Shown: positions 1 through 12,372 of the stretch, one piece after another | Layout: each line of letters opens with the position of its first letter | Position numbering within the stretch: the first letter of the stretch is position 1 | NCBI RefSeq assembly: GCF_048773025.1 | Contig: NC_133546.1 | Location: forward strand, 90,909,104 to 90,973,103 | Length of the DNA stretch: 64,000 nt | Origin: Camelus bactrianus | Lineage: Eukaryota > Chordata > Mammalia > Artiodactyla > Camelidae | Direction: 5' to 3' | Position numbers and translations under genes: made by a program | Notes under the pieces: model-generated | What the model was told of the DNA's origin: nothing | What the model saw: the letters and a program-made list of their open reading frames with translations, nothing else | Databases searched by the model: none

Positions 1-2832
1 CCCTTGCCAGGGAACACTTGTGACACCAGGCAGCTACGTGGAGGGTGGTCCCAAACCTCCCCCACCCACTCGGCGGTGTTCCGGAATTCTGAGTGTGGCG
101 AGGTTCCGTCCTCTGTCTGCAGCGCCTGGGATCTCCTAAGAGCCCTCCGCGTGTCTTCCCCGAGTGACTCTTATGCGGGCGGAAGGGGAAAGGCGGGGGC
201 TGTGCTGGAAATGCAGGTAGCATCTAGTGCCTCCCACTGGACAGATGAGGTAATTAGCGGACTTCCCCCTTGCAGGGAACACATGTGACACTAGGCAGCT
301 GCGTGGATGGCGGCCCCAAACTTCCCCATCCACTCGACCCCGTTCCAGAATTCTGAGTATGGCGAGGTTCCGTCCTCTGTCTGCAGCGCCTGGGATCTTC
401 TAGGAGTCCACCGCGTATCTTCCCCGAATGGCTCTTAGTGCGGTCTGCCGGGGAAAGGCGGTGGTTTGGCTGGAAATGCAGGTAGCATCTAGTGCCTCCC
501 CCTGGAAAAATGAGGTAATTAGCGGACTTCCCACTGCCAGGGAACACCTGTGACACCAGACAGCTGCGTGGAGGTCGGCCACAAACTTCCCCACCCACTC
601 GGCCGCGTTCCAGAATTCTGAGTGAGGCGAGGTTCCGTCCTATGTCTGCAGCGCCTGGGATCTCCTAGGAGTCCTCAGCGTGTCTTCCCCGAGTGTCTCC
701 TAGTGCGGGCTGCCGGGGAAAGGCGGGGGTTGGGCAGGAAATGCAGGTAGCATCTAGTGCCTCCCCCTGGACAGATGAGGTAATTAGCGGACTTCCCCCT
801 GCCAGGGAACACATGTGACACCAGGCAACTGCGTGGATGGCGTCCCCAAACCTCCCCCACAAACTAGGCCGCGTTCCGGAATTCTGAGTGTGGGGAGGTT
901 CCGTCCTCTGTCTGCAGTGCCTGGGAACTCCTAGGAGCCTTTCGCCTGTCTTCCCCGAGTGGATCCTTGAGCGGGCTGCCGGGGAAAGGCGGGGGTTGTG
1001 CTGGAAATGCAGGTAGCATCTAGTGCCTACCACTGGACAGATGAGGTAATTAGCGGACTTCCCCCTGGCAGGGAACACATGTGACACTAGGCAGCTGCGG
1101 GGATGGTGGCCCCAAACGTCCCCCACCCACTCGACCCCGTTCCGGAATTCTGAGTATGGCGAGGTTCCGTCCTCTGTCTGCAGTGCCTGGGATCTCCTAG
1201 GAGTCCACCGCGTGTCTTCCCCGAATGGTTCTTAGTGCGGTCTGCCGGGGAAAGGCGGTGGTTTGGCTGGAGTTGCAGGTAGAATGTAGTGCCTCCAACT
1301 GGAAAGATGAGATAATTAGCGGACTTCCCACGGCCAGGGAACACCTGTGACACCAGACAGCTGCGTGGAGGTCGGCCCCAATCTTCCCCACCCACTCGGC
1401 CGCGTTCCAGAATTCTGAGTATGGCGAGGTTCCGTCCTCTGTCTGCAGTGCCTGGGATCTCCTAGGAGTCCTCAGCGTGTCTTCCCCGAGTGTCTCCTAG
1501 TGCGGGCTGCCGGGGAAAGGCGGTTTTTCGGCTGGAAATGCAGGTAGCATCTAGTGCCTGACCCTGGACACATAAGGTAATTAGCGGAATTCCCCCTGAC
1601 AGGGAACACATGTGACACCAGGCAACTGCATGGATGGCGGCCCCAAACCTCCACCAGCCACTCTACCCCGTTCCGGAATTCTTAGTTTGGAGAGGTTCCG
1701 TCCTCTGTCTGCAGCAGCTGGGATCTCCTAGGAGTCATCCGCGTGTCTTTCCCGAGTGTGTCCTTTTGCCGGCTGCCTGGGATAGGCGGGGTTTGGGCTG
1801 GAAATGTAGGTAGCATCTAGTGCCTCCCCCTGGACAGATGAGGTAATTAGTGGAATTCCCCCTGCCAGGGAACACCTGTGACAACAGGCATCTGCGTGGA
1901 AGGCGGCCCCAAACCTCCCCCACCCAATCGACCGTGTTCCGGAATTCTGAGTGTGGGGAGGTTCCGTCCTCTGTCTGCAGCACCTGGGATCTCTTAGGAG
2001 ACTTCCGCGTATCGTCCACGTGTGTCTCCTAGTGCGGGCTGCCGGGGAAATCCGTGGGGGGATGGAAATGCAGGTAGCATCTAGTGCCTCCCCCTGGAAA
2101 GATGAGGTAATTAGCGGACTTCCTACTGCTAGTGAACACCTGTGACACAAGGCAGCTGCGTGGACGTCGGTCCCAAACTTCCCTACCCACACGGCCGCGA
2201 TCCAGAATTCTGAGTGTGGCGAGGTTCCGTCCTCGGTCTGCACTCCTGGGATCTCCTAGGAGTCCTCCGCCTGTCTTCCCCGAGTTTATCCTAGAGCGGG
2301 CTGCCGGTGAAAGGCGGGGGTTGGGCTGGAAATGCAGGTAGAATCTAGTGCCTCCCCCTGGACAGATGAGGTAATTAGCGGACTTCCCCCTGCCAGGGAA
2401 CACCTGTGACACCAGGCAGCTACGTGGAAGGCGGCCCCAAACCTCCCCCACACACTAGGCCGCGTTCTGGAATTCTGAGTGTGGGGAGGTTCCGTCCTCT
2501 GTCTGCAGCGCCTGGAATCTCCTAGAAGCCTTTCGCCTGTCTTCCCCGAGTGGATCCTTGAGCGGGCTGCCGGGGAAAGGCGGGGGTAGTGCTGGAAATG
2601 CAGGTAGCATCTAGTGCCTACCACTGGACTGATGAGGTAATTAGCGGACTTCCCCCTGGCAGGGAACACATGTAACACTAGGCAGCTGCGTGGAAGGCGG
2701 CCACAAACGTCCCCCACCCACTCGACCCCGTTCTGGAATTCTGAGTATGGCGAGGTTCCGTCCTCTGTCTGCAGCGCCTGGGATCTCCTAGGAGACCACC
2801 GCGTGTCTTCCCCGAATGGCTCTTAGTGCGGT
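1..2832. repeat. Irregular class A monomers upstream of the 18-mer HOR
   Basis: About 10.7 class A monomers belong to no long homogeneous HOR inside the window. Weaker internal relationships are visible. About 665-1395 resembles about 2256-2986 at an offset of 1591 bp (six monomers). About 1735-2100 resembles about 3060-3425 at 1325 bp (five monomers), reaching into the first 18-mer copy. These look like older duplications that have since diverged. The left edge lies inside a monomer. Confidence 0.85.
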
Positions 2833-5800
2833 CTGCCGGGGAAAGGCGGTGGTTTGGCTGGAAATGCAGGTAGCATCTAGTGCCTCCCCCTGGAAATATG
2901 AGGTAATTAGCGGACTTCCCACTGCCAGGGAACACCTGTGACACCAGACAGCTGCGTGGAGGTCGGCCCCAAACTTCCCCACCCACTCGGGCGCTTTCCA
3001 GAATTCTGAGTATGGTGAGGTTCCGTCCTCTGTCTGCAGCGCCTGGGATCTCCTAGGAGTCATCCGCGTGTCTTTCCCGAGTGTGTCCTATTGCCGGCTG
3101 CCTGGGATAGGCGGGGGTTGGGCTGGAAATGTAGGTAGCATCTAGTGCCTCCACCTGGACAGATGAGGTAATTAGTGGAATTCCCCCTGCCAGGGAACAC
3201 CTGTGACACCAGGCATCTGCGTGGAGGGCGGCCCCAAACCTCCCCCACCCACTCGACCGTGTTACGGAATTCTGAGTGTGGGGAGGTTCCGTCCTCAGTC
3301 TGCAGCACCTGGGATCTCCTAGGAGCCTTCCGCGTGTCTTCCACGTGTGTCTCCTAGTGCGGGCTGCCGGGGAAATCCTGGGGGGGATGGAAATGCAGGT
3401 GGCATCTAGTGCCTCCCCCTGGAAAGATGAGGTAATTAGCGGAATTCCCCCTGCCAGGGAACACCTGTGACACCAGGCAGCTGCGTGGGGGGCGGCCCCA
3501 AACGTCCCCCACCCACTCGGCCGCGTTCCGTAATTCTGAGTGTGGTGAGGTTCCGTCCTCGGTCTGCAGCGCCTGGGATCTCCTAGGAGACTTCCGCCTG
3601 TCTTCCCCGAGTGGATCCTTGAGCGGGCTGCTGGGGAATGGCGGGGGTTGTGCTGGAAATGCAGGTAGCATCTAGTGCCTCCCACTGGACAGATGAGGTA
3701 ATTAGCGGACTTCCCCCTGGCAGGGAACACATGTGACACCAGGCAAATGCGTGGATGGCGGCCCCAAACCTCCCCCACCCACTCGACCACGTTCCGCAAT
3801 TCTGAGAATGACGAGGTTCCGTCCTCTGTCTGCAGCGCCTGGGATCTCCTAGGAGTCCACCGCGTGTCTTCCCCGAGTGTCTCCTATTGTAGTCTGCCGG
3901 GGAAAGGCGGGGGTTGGGCTGGAAATGTAGGTAGTATCTAGTGCCTCCCCCTGGACAGATGATGTTATTAGCGGAATTCCTCCTGCCAGGGAACACCTGT
4001 GACAATAGGCAGCTGTGTGGAGGGCGGCCCCAAACCTCCCCCCCCACTCAACCGCGTTCCGGAATTCTGAGTTTGGGGAGGTTCCGTCATCTGTCTGCAG
4101 CGCCTGGGAACTAATACGAGCCTTCCGCTTGTCTTCCACGAGTGTCTCATAGTGCGGGCTGCCGGGAAGACGCGAGGGATAGGCTAGAAATGCAGGTAGC
4201 ATCTAGAGCCTCCCCATGGACAGATGAGGTAATTAGCGGACTTCTGCCTGCCAGGGAACACCTGTGACACCAGGCAGCTGCGTGGAGTGCGGCCCAAAAC
4301 CTCCCCCACCCACTCGGCCACGTTCCGGAATTCTGAGCGTGGCGAGGTTCCGTCCTCTGTCTGCAGTGCCTGGAATCTCCTAGGAGCCCTCCCCGTGTCT
4401 CCCCCGATTGTCTCCTAGTGCGGGATGCCGGGTAAATGCGGGGGTAGGTCTGGAAATGCAGGTAGAATCTAGTGCCTCCCCCTGGACACATCAGGTTATT
4501 AGCGGACTTCCCCCAGCCAGGTAACACTTGTGACATTAGGCAGCTACGTGGAAGGCGGCCCCAAACCTCCCCCACACACTAGGCCGCATTCCGGAATTCT
4601 GAGTGTGGGTAGTTTCCGTCCTCTAACTGCAGCCCCTGTGATCTCCATGGAGCTCTCCGCGTGTCTTACCCGAATGTCTCTTAGTGCGGGCTGCAGGGGA
4701 AAGGCGGTGGTTGGGAAGGAAATGCAGGTAGCATCTAGTGCCTCCCCCGGACAGATGAGGTAATAAGCGGACTTCCCCCTGCCAGGGAACGCCTGTGACA
4801 CCAGGCAGCTGCGTGGAAGGCTGCCCCAAACCTCCCCCACACACTAGGACGCGTTCCAGAATTCTGAGTGTGGCGAGGTTCCGTCCTCTGTATTCAGCGC
4901 CTGGGATCTCCTAGGAGCCCTCCGCGTGTCTTCCCTGAGTGTCTCCTAGTGCGGGCTTTGGGGAAATGCGGGGGTTGAGCTGGATACGCAGGTAGCATCT
5001 AGTGCCTCCCCCTGGAAAGATGAGGTAATTAGCGGAATTCACCCTGCCAGGGAACACCTGAGACACCCGGCAGCTGCGTGGCTGGCGGCCCCAAAGCTCC
5101 CTCACCCAATCGGCCGCGTTCCGGAATTTTGAGTGTGGTGAGGTTCCGTCCTCAGTCTGCAGCGCCTGGGATCTCCTAGGAGTCCTCCGCTTGTCTTCCC
5201 CGAGTGTCACCTAGTGCGGGCTGCCGTGGAAAGGCGGGGGTTGGGCTGGAAATGTAGGTAGCATCTAGTGCCTCCCCCTGGACAGATGAGGTAATTAGCG
5301 GAATTTCCCCTGCCATGGAACACCTGAGACACCAGGCAGCTGTGTGGATGGCGGCCCAAAACCTCCCCCACCCACTCGGCCGCGTTCCGTAATTCTGAAT
5401 ATGGCGAGGTTCCGTCCTCTGTCTGCAGCGCCTTGGATCTCCTAGGAGTCCACCGCGTGACTTCCCCGAGTGTCTCCGAGTGCGGGCTGTTGGGGAAATG
5501 CGGGAGATGTGCTGGAAATGCAGGTAGCATCTAGTGCCTCCCCCTGGACAGATGAGGTAATTAGCGGACTTCCCCCTGCCAGGGAAGACCTGTGACACCA
5601 GGCAGCTGTGTGGATGGCGGCCCAAAACCTCCCCTACCCACTCGGCCGCGTTCCGGAATTCTGAGATTAGCGAGGATCTGTCCTCACTCTGCAGCACCTG
5701 GGATCTCCTGGGAACCATCCGCGTGTCTTCCCCGAGTGTCTCCTTGTGCGGGCTGCCGGGGAAAGGCGGGGTTTGGTCTGGAAATGCAGGTAGCATCTAG

Positions 5801-7602
5801 TGCCTCCCCCTGGACAGATGCGGTATCTAGCGGACTTCCCCCTGCCAGGGAACACCTGTGACACGAGGCAGCTTTGTGGAAGGCGTCCACAATCCTCTCC
5901 CACCCACTAGACTCGTTCCTGAATTCTGAGTGTGGGGAGGTCCGTACACTTTCTGCAGCACCTGGGATTTCCGAGGAGCCCTCCATGTGTCTTCCTCTAG
6001 TGTCTCCTAGTGCGGGCTCCCGGGGAAATTTGGGGATTGGGCTGGAAATGCAGGTAGCATGTAGTGCCTCCCTCTGTACAGGGGCGGTAATTAGCGGATT
6101 TCCCATCAAGGGAACACATGTGACACCACGCAGCTGCGTGATGGGCGGCCCCAAACCTCCCACACACATTCGGACTCGTTCCGGAATTCTGAGTGTGGGG
6201 AAGTCAAGTCTTCGGTCTGAAGCGCCTGGTATTATCTAGGAGCCCTCCACGTGTCTTCCCGAGTGTCTCCTAGTGCGGGATGCAGGTGAAAAACGGTCGT
6301 TGGGCTGGAAAAGCAGGTAGCATGTAGTGCCTCCCCCTGGATAGTGGAGGTAATTAGCGGATTTCCCCTGCAAGGGAACACATGTGACACCAGTCAGCTG
6401 TGTGGAGGGTGGCCCAAATCCTCCCCCACCCACTCGGCCGCGTTCCGGAATTCTGAGTGTGGGGAGGTTCCGTATTCTGACTGCAGCGCCTTTGATCACC
6501 TAGGAGCCCTCCGCGTGTATTCGACGAGTGTCTACTTGTGGGGGTGGCAGGGAAAACCTGGTGTTGTCCTGGAATTTCAGGTAGCATCTTGGTACTCCCC
6601 CTGGGCAGGAGAGGTAAAAGCGGAATTCCCCCTTACATGGAACACCTTTGACACCAGGCAGCTGATTGGAGGGCGGCCCCAAACCTCCCCCACCCACTCG
6701 GACTCGTTCCAGAAATCTGAGTGTGGGGAGGTTCCGTCCTCTGTCTGCAGCGCCTGGGATCTTCTAGGAGCACTCCGCGTGTCTTCCCGGAGTGTCTACT
6801 TGTGCGGGCTACAATGAAAATGCGGGGGTTGTGCTGGAATAGCTGGTAGCATGTAGTGCCTCCCCCTGAACAGGGAAGGTATTTAGCAGAAGTCACCCTG
6901 CCAGGGAACACCTGTGACAAGAGGCAACTGCGTGGCGGGTGGCCCCATACCTCCCACACCCACTCGGGCTTGTTCTGGAATTCTGAGTGTGGGGAGGTCC
7001 CGTCTTCAGTCTAAAGCGCCTGGTACCACTTATGAGCCCTCCACGTGTCTTCCCGAGTGTCCCCTAGTGTGGGATGCCGGGGAAATTTGGGGGTTTGGCT
7101 GGAAATGCAGGTAGAATGTAATGCCTCCCTCAGGACCGGGGAGGTTATTAGCGGATTTCCCCTGCCAGGGAACACCTGTGACACCAGGCAGCTGCGTGGT
7201 GGTCGGCCCAAACTTTCCCCACCCACTCGGCCGCGTTCCGGAATTCTGAGAGTTGCGAGGTTCCGTCCTCGTTCTGCAGCACCATGGATCTACTAGGAGC
7301 CATCCGCGTGTCTTCCCAGACTGTCTCCTAGTGCGGGCTGCCGGGGAAAGCCGGGCTGGTGCTGGAAATGCAGGTAGCATCTAGTGCCTCCCCCTGGACA
7401 GATGAGGTATTTAGCGGAATTCCCCCTGCCAGGGAACACATGTGACACCAGGCAGCTTCGTGGATGGCTGCCCCAAACCTCCCCCACCCACTCGAACCCG
7501 TTCCGGAATTCTGAGTATGGCGAGGTTCCGTCCTATGTCTGCAGCGACTGGGGTCTCCTAGGAGTCCACCGCGTGTCTTCCCTGAGTGTCTCCTATTGTG
7601 GG
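2833..7602. repeat. 18-monomer HOR (4770 bp), copy 1
   Basis: This is the first of three head-to-tail copies of a 4770 bp unit, exactly 18 x 265 bp. Identity to copy 2 begins at 2833 (aligned to 7603); just upstream, 2761-2832 differs clearly from 7531-7602. A run of class B monomers occupies roughly 5870-7200, with the B1 marker at 6201; the rest is class A. I noticed five single-base positions where copy 1 differs while copies 2 and 3 agree (near 3388, 4588, 4789, 5153 and 5326). Confidence 0.95.
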
Positions 7603-10600
7603 CTGCCGGGGAAAGGCGGTGGTTTGGCTGGAAATGCAGGTAGCATCTAGTGCCTCCCCCTGGAAATATGAGGTAATTAGCGGACTTCCCACTGCCAGGG
7701 AACACCTGTGACACCAGACAGCTGCGTGGAGGTCGGCCCCAAACTTCCCCACCCACTCGGGCGCTTTCCAGAATTCTGAGTATGGTGAGGTTCCGTCCTC
7801 TGTCTGCAGCGCCTGGGATCTCCTAGGAGTCATCCGCGTGTCTTTCCCGAGTGTGTCCTATTGCCGGCTGCCTGGGATAGGCGGGGGTTGGGCTGGAAAT
7901 GTAGGTAGCATCTAGTGCCTCCACCTGGACAGATGAGGTAATTAGTGGAATTCTCCCTGCCAGGGAACACCTGTGACACCAGGCATCTGCGTGGAGGGCG
8001 GCCCCAAACCTCCCCCACCCACTCGACCGTGTTACGGAATTCTGAGTGTGGGGAGGTTCCGTCCTCAGTCTGCAGCACCTGGGATCTCCTAGGAGCCTTC
8101 CGCGTGTCTTCCACGTGTGTCTCCTAGTGCGGGCTGCCGGGGAAATCCTTGGGGGGATGGAAATGCAGGTGGCATCTAGTGCCTCCCCCTGGAAAGATGA
8201 GGTAATTAGCGGAATTCCCCCTGCCAGGGAACACCTGTGACACCAGGCAGCTGCGTGGGGGGCGGCCCCAAACGTCCCCCACCCACTCGGCCGCGTTCCG
8301 TAATTCTGAGTGTGGTGAGGTTCCGTCCTCGGTCTGCAGCGCCTGGGATCTCCTAGGAGACTTCCGCCTGTCTTCCCCGAGTGGATCCTTGAGCGGGCTG
8401 CTGGGGAATGGCGGGGGTTGTGCTGGAAATGCAGGTAGCATCTAGTGCCTCCCACTGGACAGATGAGGTAATTAGCGGACTTCCCCCTGGCAGGGAACAC
8501 ATGTGACACCAGGCAAATGCGTGGATGGCGGCCCCAAACCTCCCCCACCCACTCGACCACGTTCCGCAATTCTGAGAATGACGAGGTTCCGTCCTCTGTC
8601 TGCAGCGCCTGGGATCTCCTAGGAGTCCACCGCGTGTCTTCCCCGAGTGTCTCCTATTGTAGTCTGCCGGGGAAAGGCGGGGGTTGGGCTGGAAATGTAG
8701 GTAGTATCTAGTGCCTCCCCCTGGACAGATGATGTTATTAGCGGAATTCCTCCTGCCAGGGAACACCTGTGACAATAGGCAGCTGTGTGGAGGGCGGCCC
8801 CAAACCTCCCCCCCCACTCAACCGCGTTCCGGAATTCTGAGTTTGGGGAGGTTCCGTCATCTGTCTGCAGCGCCTGGGAACTAATACGAGCCTTCCGCTT
8901 GTCTTCCACGAGTGTCTCATAGTGCGGGCTGCCGGGAAGACGCGAGGGATAGGCTAGAAATGCAGGTAGCATCTAGAGCCTCCCCATGGACAGATGAGGT
9001 AATTAGCGGACTTCTGCCTGCCAGGGAACACCTGTGACACCAGGCAGCTGCGTGGAGTGCGGCCCAAAACCTCCCCCACCCACTCGGCCACGTTCCGGAA
9101 TTCTGAGCGTGGCGAGGTTCCGTCCTCTGTCTGCAGTGCCTGGAATCTCCTAGGAGCCCTCCCCGTGTCTCCCCCGATTGTCTCCTAGTGCGGGATGCCG
9201 GGTAAATGCGGGGGTAGGTCTGGAAATGCAGGTAGAATCTAGTGCCTCCCCCTGGACACATCAGGTTATTAGCGGACTTCCCCCAGCCAGGTAACACTTG
9301 TGACATTAGGCAGCTACGTGGAAGGCGGCCCCAAACCTCCCCCACACACTAGGCCGCGTTCCGGAATTCTGAGTGTGGGTAGTTTCCGTCCTCTAACTGC
9401 AGCCCCTGTGATCTCCATGGAGCTCTCCGCGTGTCTTACCCGAATGTCTCTTAGTGCGGGCTGCAGGGGAAAGGCGGTGGTTGGGAAGGAAATGCAGGTA
9501 GCATCTAGTGCCTCCCCCGGACAGATGAGGTAATAAGCGGACTTCCCCCTGCCAGGGAACACCTGTGACACCAGGCAGCTGCGTGGAAGGCTGCCCCAAA
9601 CCTCCCCCACACACTAGGACGCGTTCCAGAATTCTGAGTGTGGCGAGGTTCCGTCCTCTGTATTCAGCGCCTGGGATCTCCTAGGAGCCCTCCGCGTGTC
9701 TTCCCTGAGTGTCTCCTAGTGCGGGCTTTGGGGAAATGCGGGGGTTGAGCTGGATACGCAGGTAGCATCTAGTGCCTCCCCCTGGAAAGATGAGGTAATT
9801 AGCGGAATTCACCCTGCCAGGGAACACCTGAGACACCCGGCAGCTGCGTGGCTGGCGGCCCCAAAGCTCCCTCACCCAATCGGCCGCGTTCCGGAATTTT
9901 GAGTGTGGTGAGGTTCCGTCCTCGGTCTGCAGCGCCTGGGATCTCCTAGGAGTCCTCCGCTTGTCTTCCCCGAGTGTCACCTAGTGCGGGCTGCCGTGGA
10001 AAGGCGGGGGTTGGGCTGGAAATGTAGGTAGCATCTAGTGCCTCCCCCTGGACAGATGAGGTAATTAGCGGAATTTCCCCTGCCATGGAACACCTGTGAC
10101 ACCAGGCAGCTGTGTGGATGGCGGCCCAAAACCTCCCCCACCCACTCGGCCGCGTTCCGTAATTCTGAATATGGCGAGGTTCCGTCCTCTGTCTGCAGCG
10201 CCTTGGATCTCCTAGGAGTCCACCGCGTGACTTCCCCGAGTGTCTCCGAGTGCGGGCTGTTGGGGAAATGCGGGAGATGTGCTGGAAATGCAGGTAGCAT
10301 CTAGTGCCTCCCCCTGGACAGATGAGGTAATTAGCGGACTTCCCCCTGCCAGGGAAGACCTGTGACACCAGGCAGCTGTGTGGATGGCGGCCCAAAACCT
10401 CCCCTACCCACTCGGCCGCGTTCCGGAATTCTGAGATTAGCGAGGATCTGTCCTCACTCTGCAGCACCTGGGATCTCCTGGGAACCATCCGCGTGTCTTC
10501 CCCGAGTGTCTCCTTGTGCGGGCTGCCGGGGAAAGGCGGGGTTTGGTCTGGAAATGCAGGTAGCATCTAGTGCCTCCCCCTGGACAGATGCGGTATCTAG

Positions 10601-12372
10601 CGGACTTCCCCCTGCCAGGGAACACCTGTGACACGAGGCAGCTTTGTGGAAGGCGTCCACAATCCTCTCCCACCCACTAGACTCGTTCCTGAATTCTGAG
10701 TGTGGGGAGGTCCGTACACTTTCTGCAGCACCTGGGATTTCCGAGGAGCCCTCCATGTGTCTTCCTCTAGTGTCTCCTAGTGCGGGCTCCCGGGGAAATT
10801 TGGGGATTGGGCTGGAAATGCAGGTAGCATGTAGTGCCTCCCTCTGTACAGGGGCGGTAATTAGCGGATTTCCCATCAAGGGAACACATGTGACACCACG
10901 CAGCTGCGTGATGGGCGGCCCCAAACCTCCCACACACATTCGGACTCGTTCCGGAATTCTGAGTGTGGGGAAGTCAAGTCTTCGGTCTGAAGCGCCTGGT
11001 ATTATCTAGGAGCCCTCCACGTGTCTTCCCGAGTGTCTCCTAGTGCGGGATGCAGGTGAAAAACGGTCGTTGGGCTGGAAAAGCAGGTAGCATGTAGTGC
11101 CTCCCCCTGGATAGTGGAGGTAATTAGCGGATTTCCCCTGCAAGGGAACACATGTGACACCAGTCAGCTGTGTGGAGGGTGGCCCAAATCCTCCCCCACC
11201 CACTCGGCCGCGTTCCGGAATTCTGAGTGTGGGGAGGTTCCGTATTCTGACTGCAGCGCCTTTGATCACCTAGGAGCCCTCCGCGTGTATTCGACGAGTG
11301 TCTACTTGTGGGGGTGGCAGGGAAAACCTGGTGTTGTCCTGGAATTTCAGGTAGCATCTTGGTACTCCCCCTGGGCAGGAGAGGTAAAAGCGGAATTCCC
11401 CCTTACATGGAACACCTTTGACACCAGGCAGCTGATTGGAGGGCGGCCCCAAACCTCCCCCACCCACTCGGACTCGTTCCAGAAATCTGAGTGTGGGGAG
11501 GTTCCGTCCTCTGTCTGCAGCGCCTGGGATCTTCTAGGAGCACTCCGCGTGTCTTCCCGGAGTGTCTACTTGTGCGGGCTACAATGAAAATGCGGGGGTT
11601 GTGCTGGAATAGCTGGTAGCATGTAGTGCCTCCCCCTGAACAGGGAAGGTATTTAGCAGAAGTCACCCTGCCAGGGAACACCTGTGACAAGAGGCAACTG
11701 CGTGGCGGGTGGCCCCATACCTCCCACACCCACTCGGGCTTGTTCTGGAATTCTGAGTGTGGGGAGGTCCCGTCTTCAGTCTAAAGCGCCTGGTACCACT
11801 TATGAGCCCTCCACGTGTCTTCCCGAGTGTCCCCTAGTGTGGGATGCCGGGGAAATTTGGGGGTTTGGCTGGAAATGCAGGTAGAATGTAATGCCTCCCT
11901 CAGGACCGGGGAGGTTATTAGCGGATTTCCCCTGCCAGGGAAAACCTGTGACACCAGGCAGCTGCGTGGTGGTCGGCCCAAACTTTCCCCACCCACTCGG
12001 CCGCGTTCCGGAATTCTGAGAGTTGCGAGGTTCCGTCCTCGTTCTGCAGCACCATGGATCTACTAGGAGCCATCCGCGTGTCTTCCCAGACTGTCTCCTA
12101 GTGCGGGCTGCCGGGGAAAGCCGGGCTGGTGCTGGAAATGCAGGTAGCATCTAGTGCCTCCCCCTGGACAGATGAGGTATTTAGCGGAATTCCCCCTGCC
12201 AGGGAACACATGTGACACCAGGCAGCTTCGTGGATGGCTGCCCCAAACCTCCCCCACCCACTCGAACCCGTTCCGGAATTCTGAGTATGGCGAGGTTCCG
12301 TCCTATGTCTGCAGCGACTGGGGTCTCCTAGGAGTCCACCGCGTGTCTTCCCTGAGTGTCTCCTATTGTGGG
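7603..12372. repeat. 18-monomer HOR (4770 bp), copy 2
   Basis: This is the second copy, in phase with copy 1 at +4770 throughout. Two bases look private to it: a T near 7953 (C in copies 1 and 3) and an A near 11942 (C in the others). The class B run lies at about 10640-11970 with the B1 marker at 10971. By eye identity to copy 1 is about 99.8-99.9% and to copy 3 higher still. Confidence 0.95.

Noticed and set aside
3053-3799. Minus-strand 248-codon open frame, repeated at 7823-8569 and 12593-13339
   Set aside because: It spans almost three satellite monomers, has no recognisable domain and is repeated only because the HOR is repeated. Its composition (Pro, Arg, Gly, Ser, Cys) reflects GC-rich repeat DNA.
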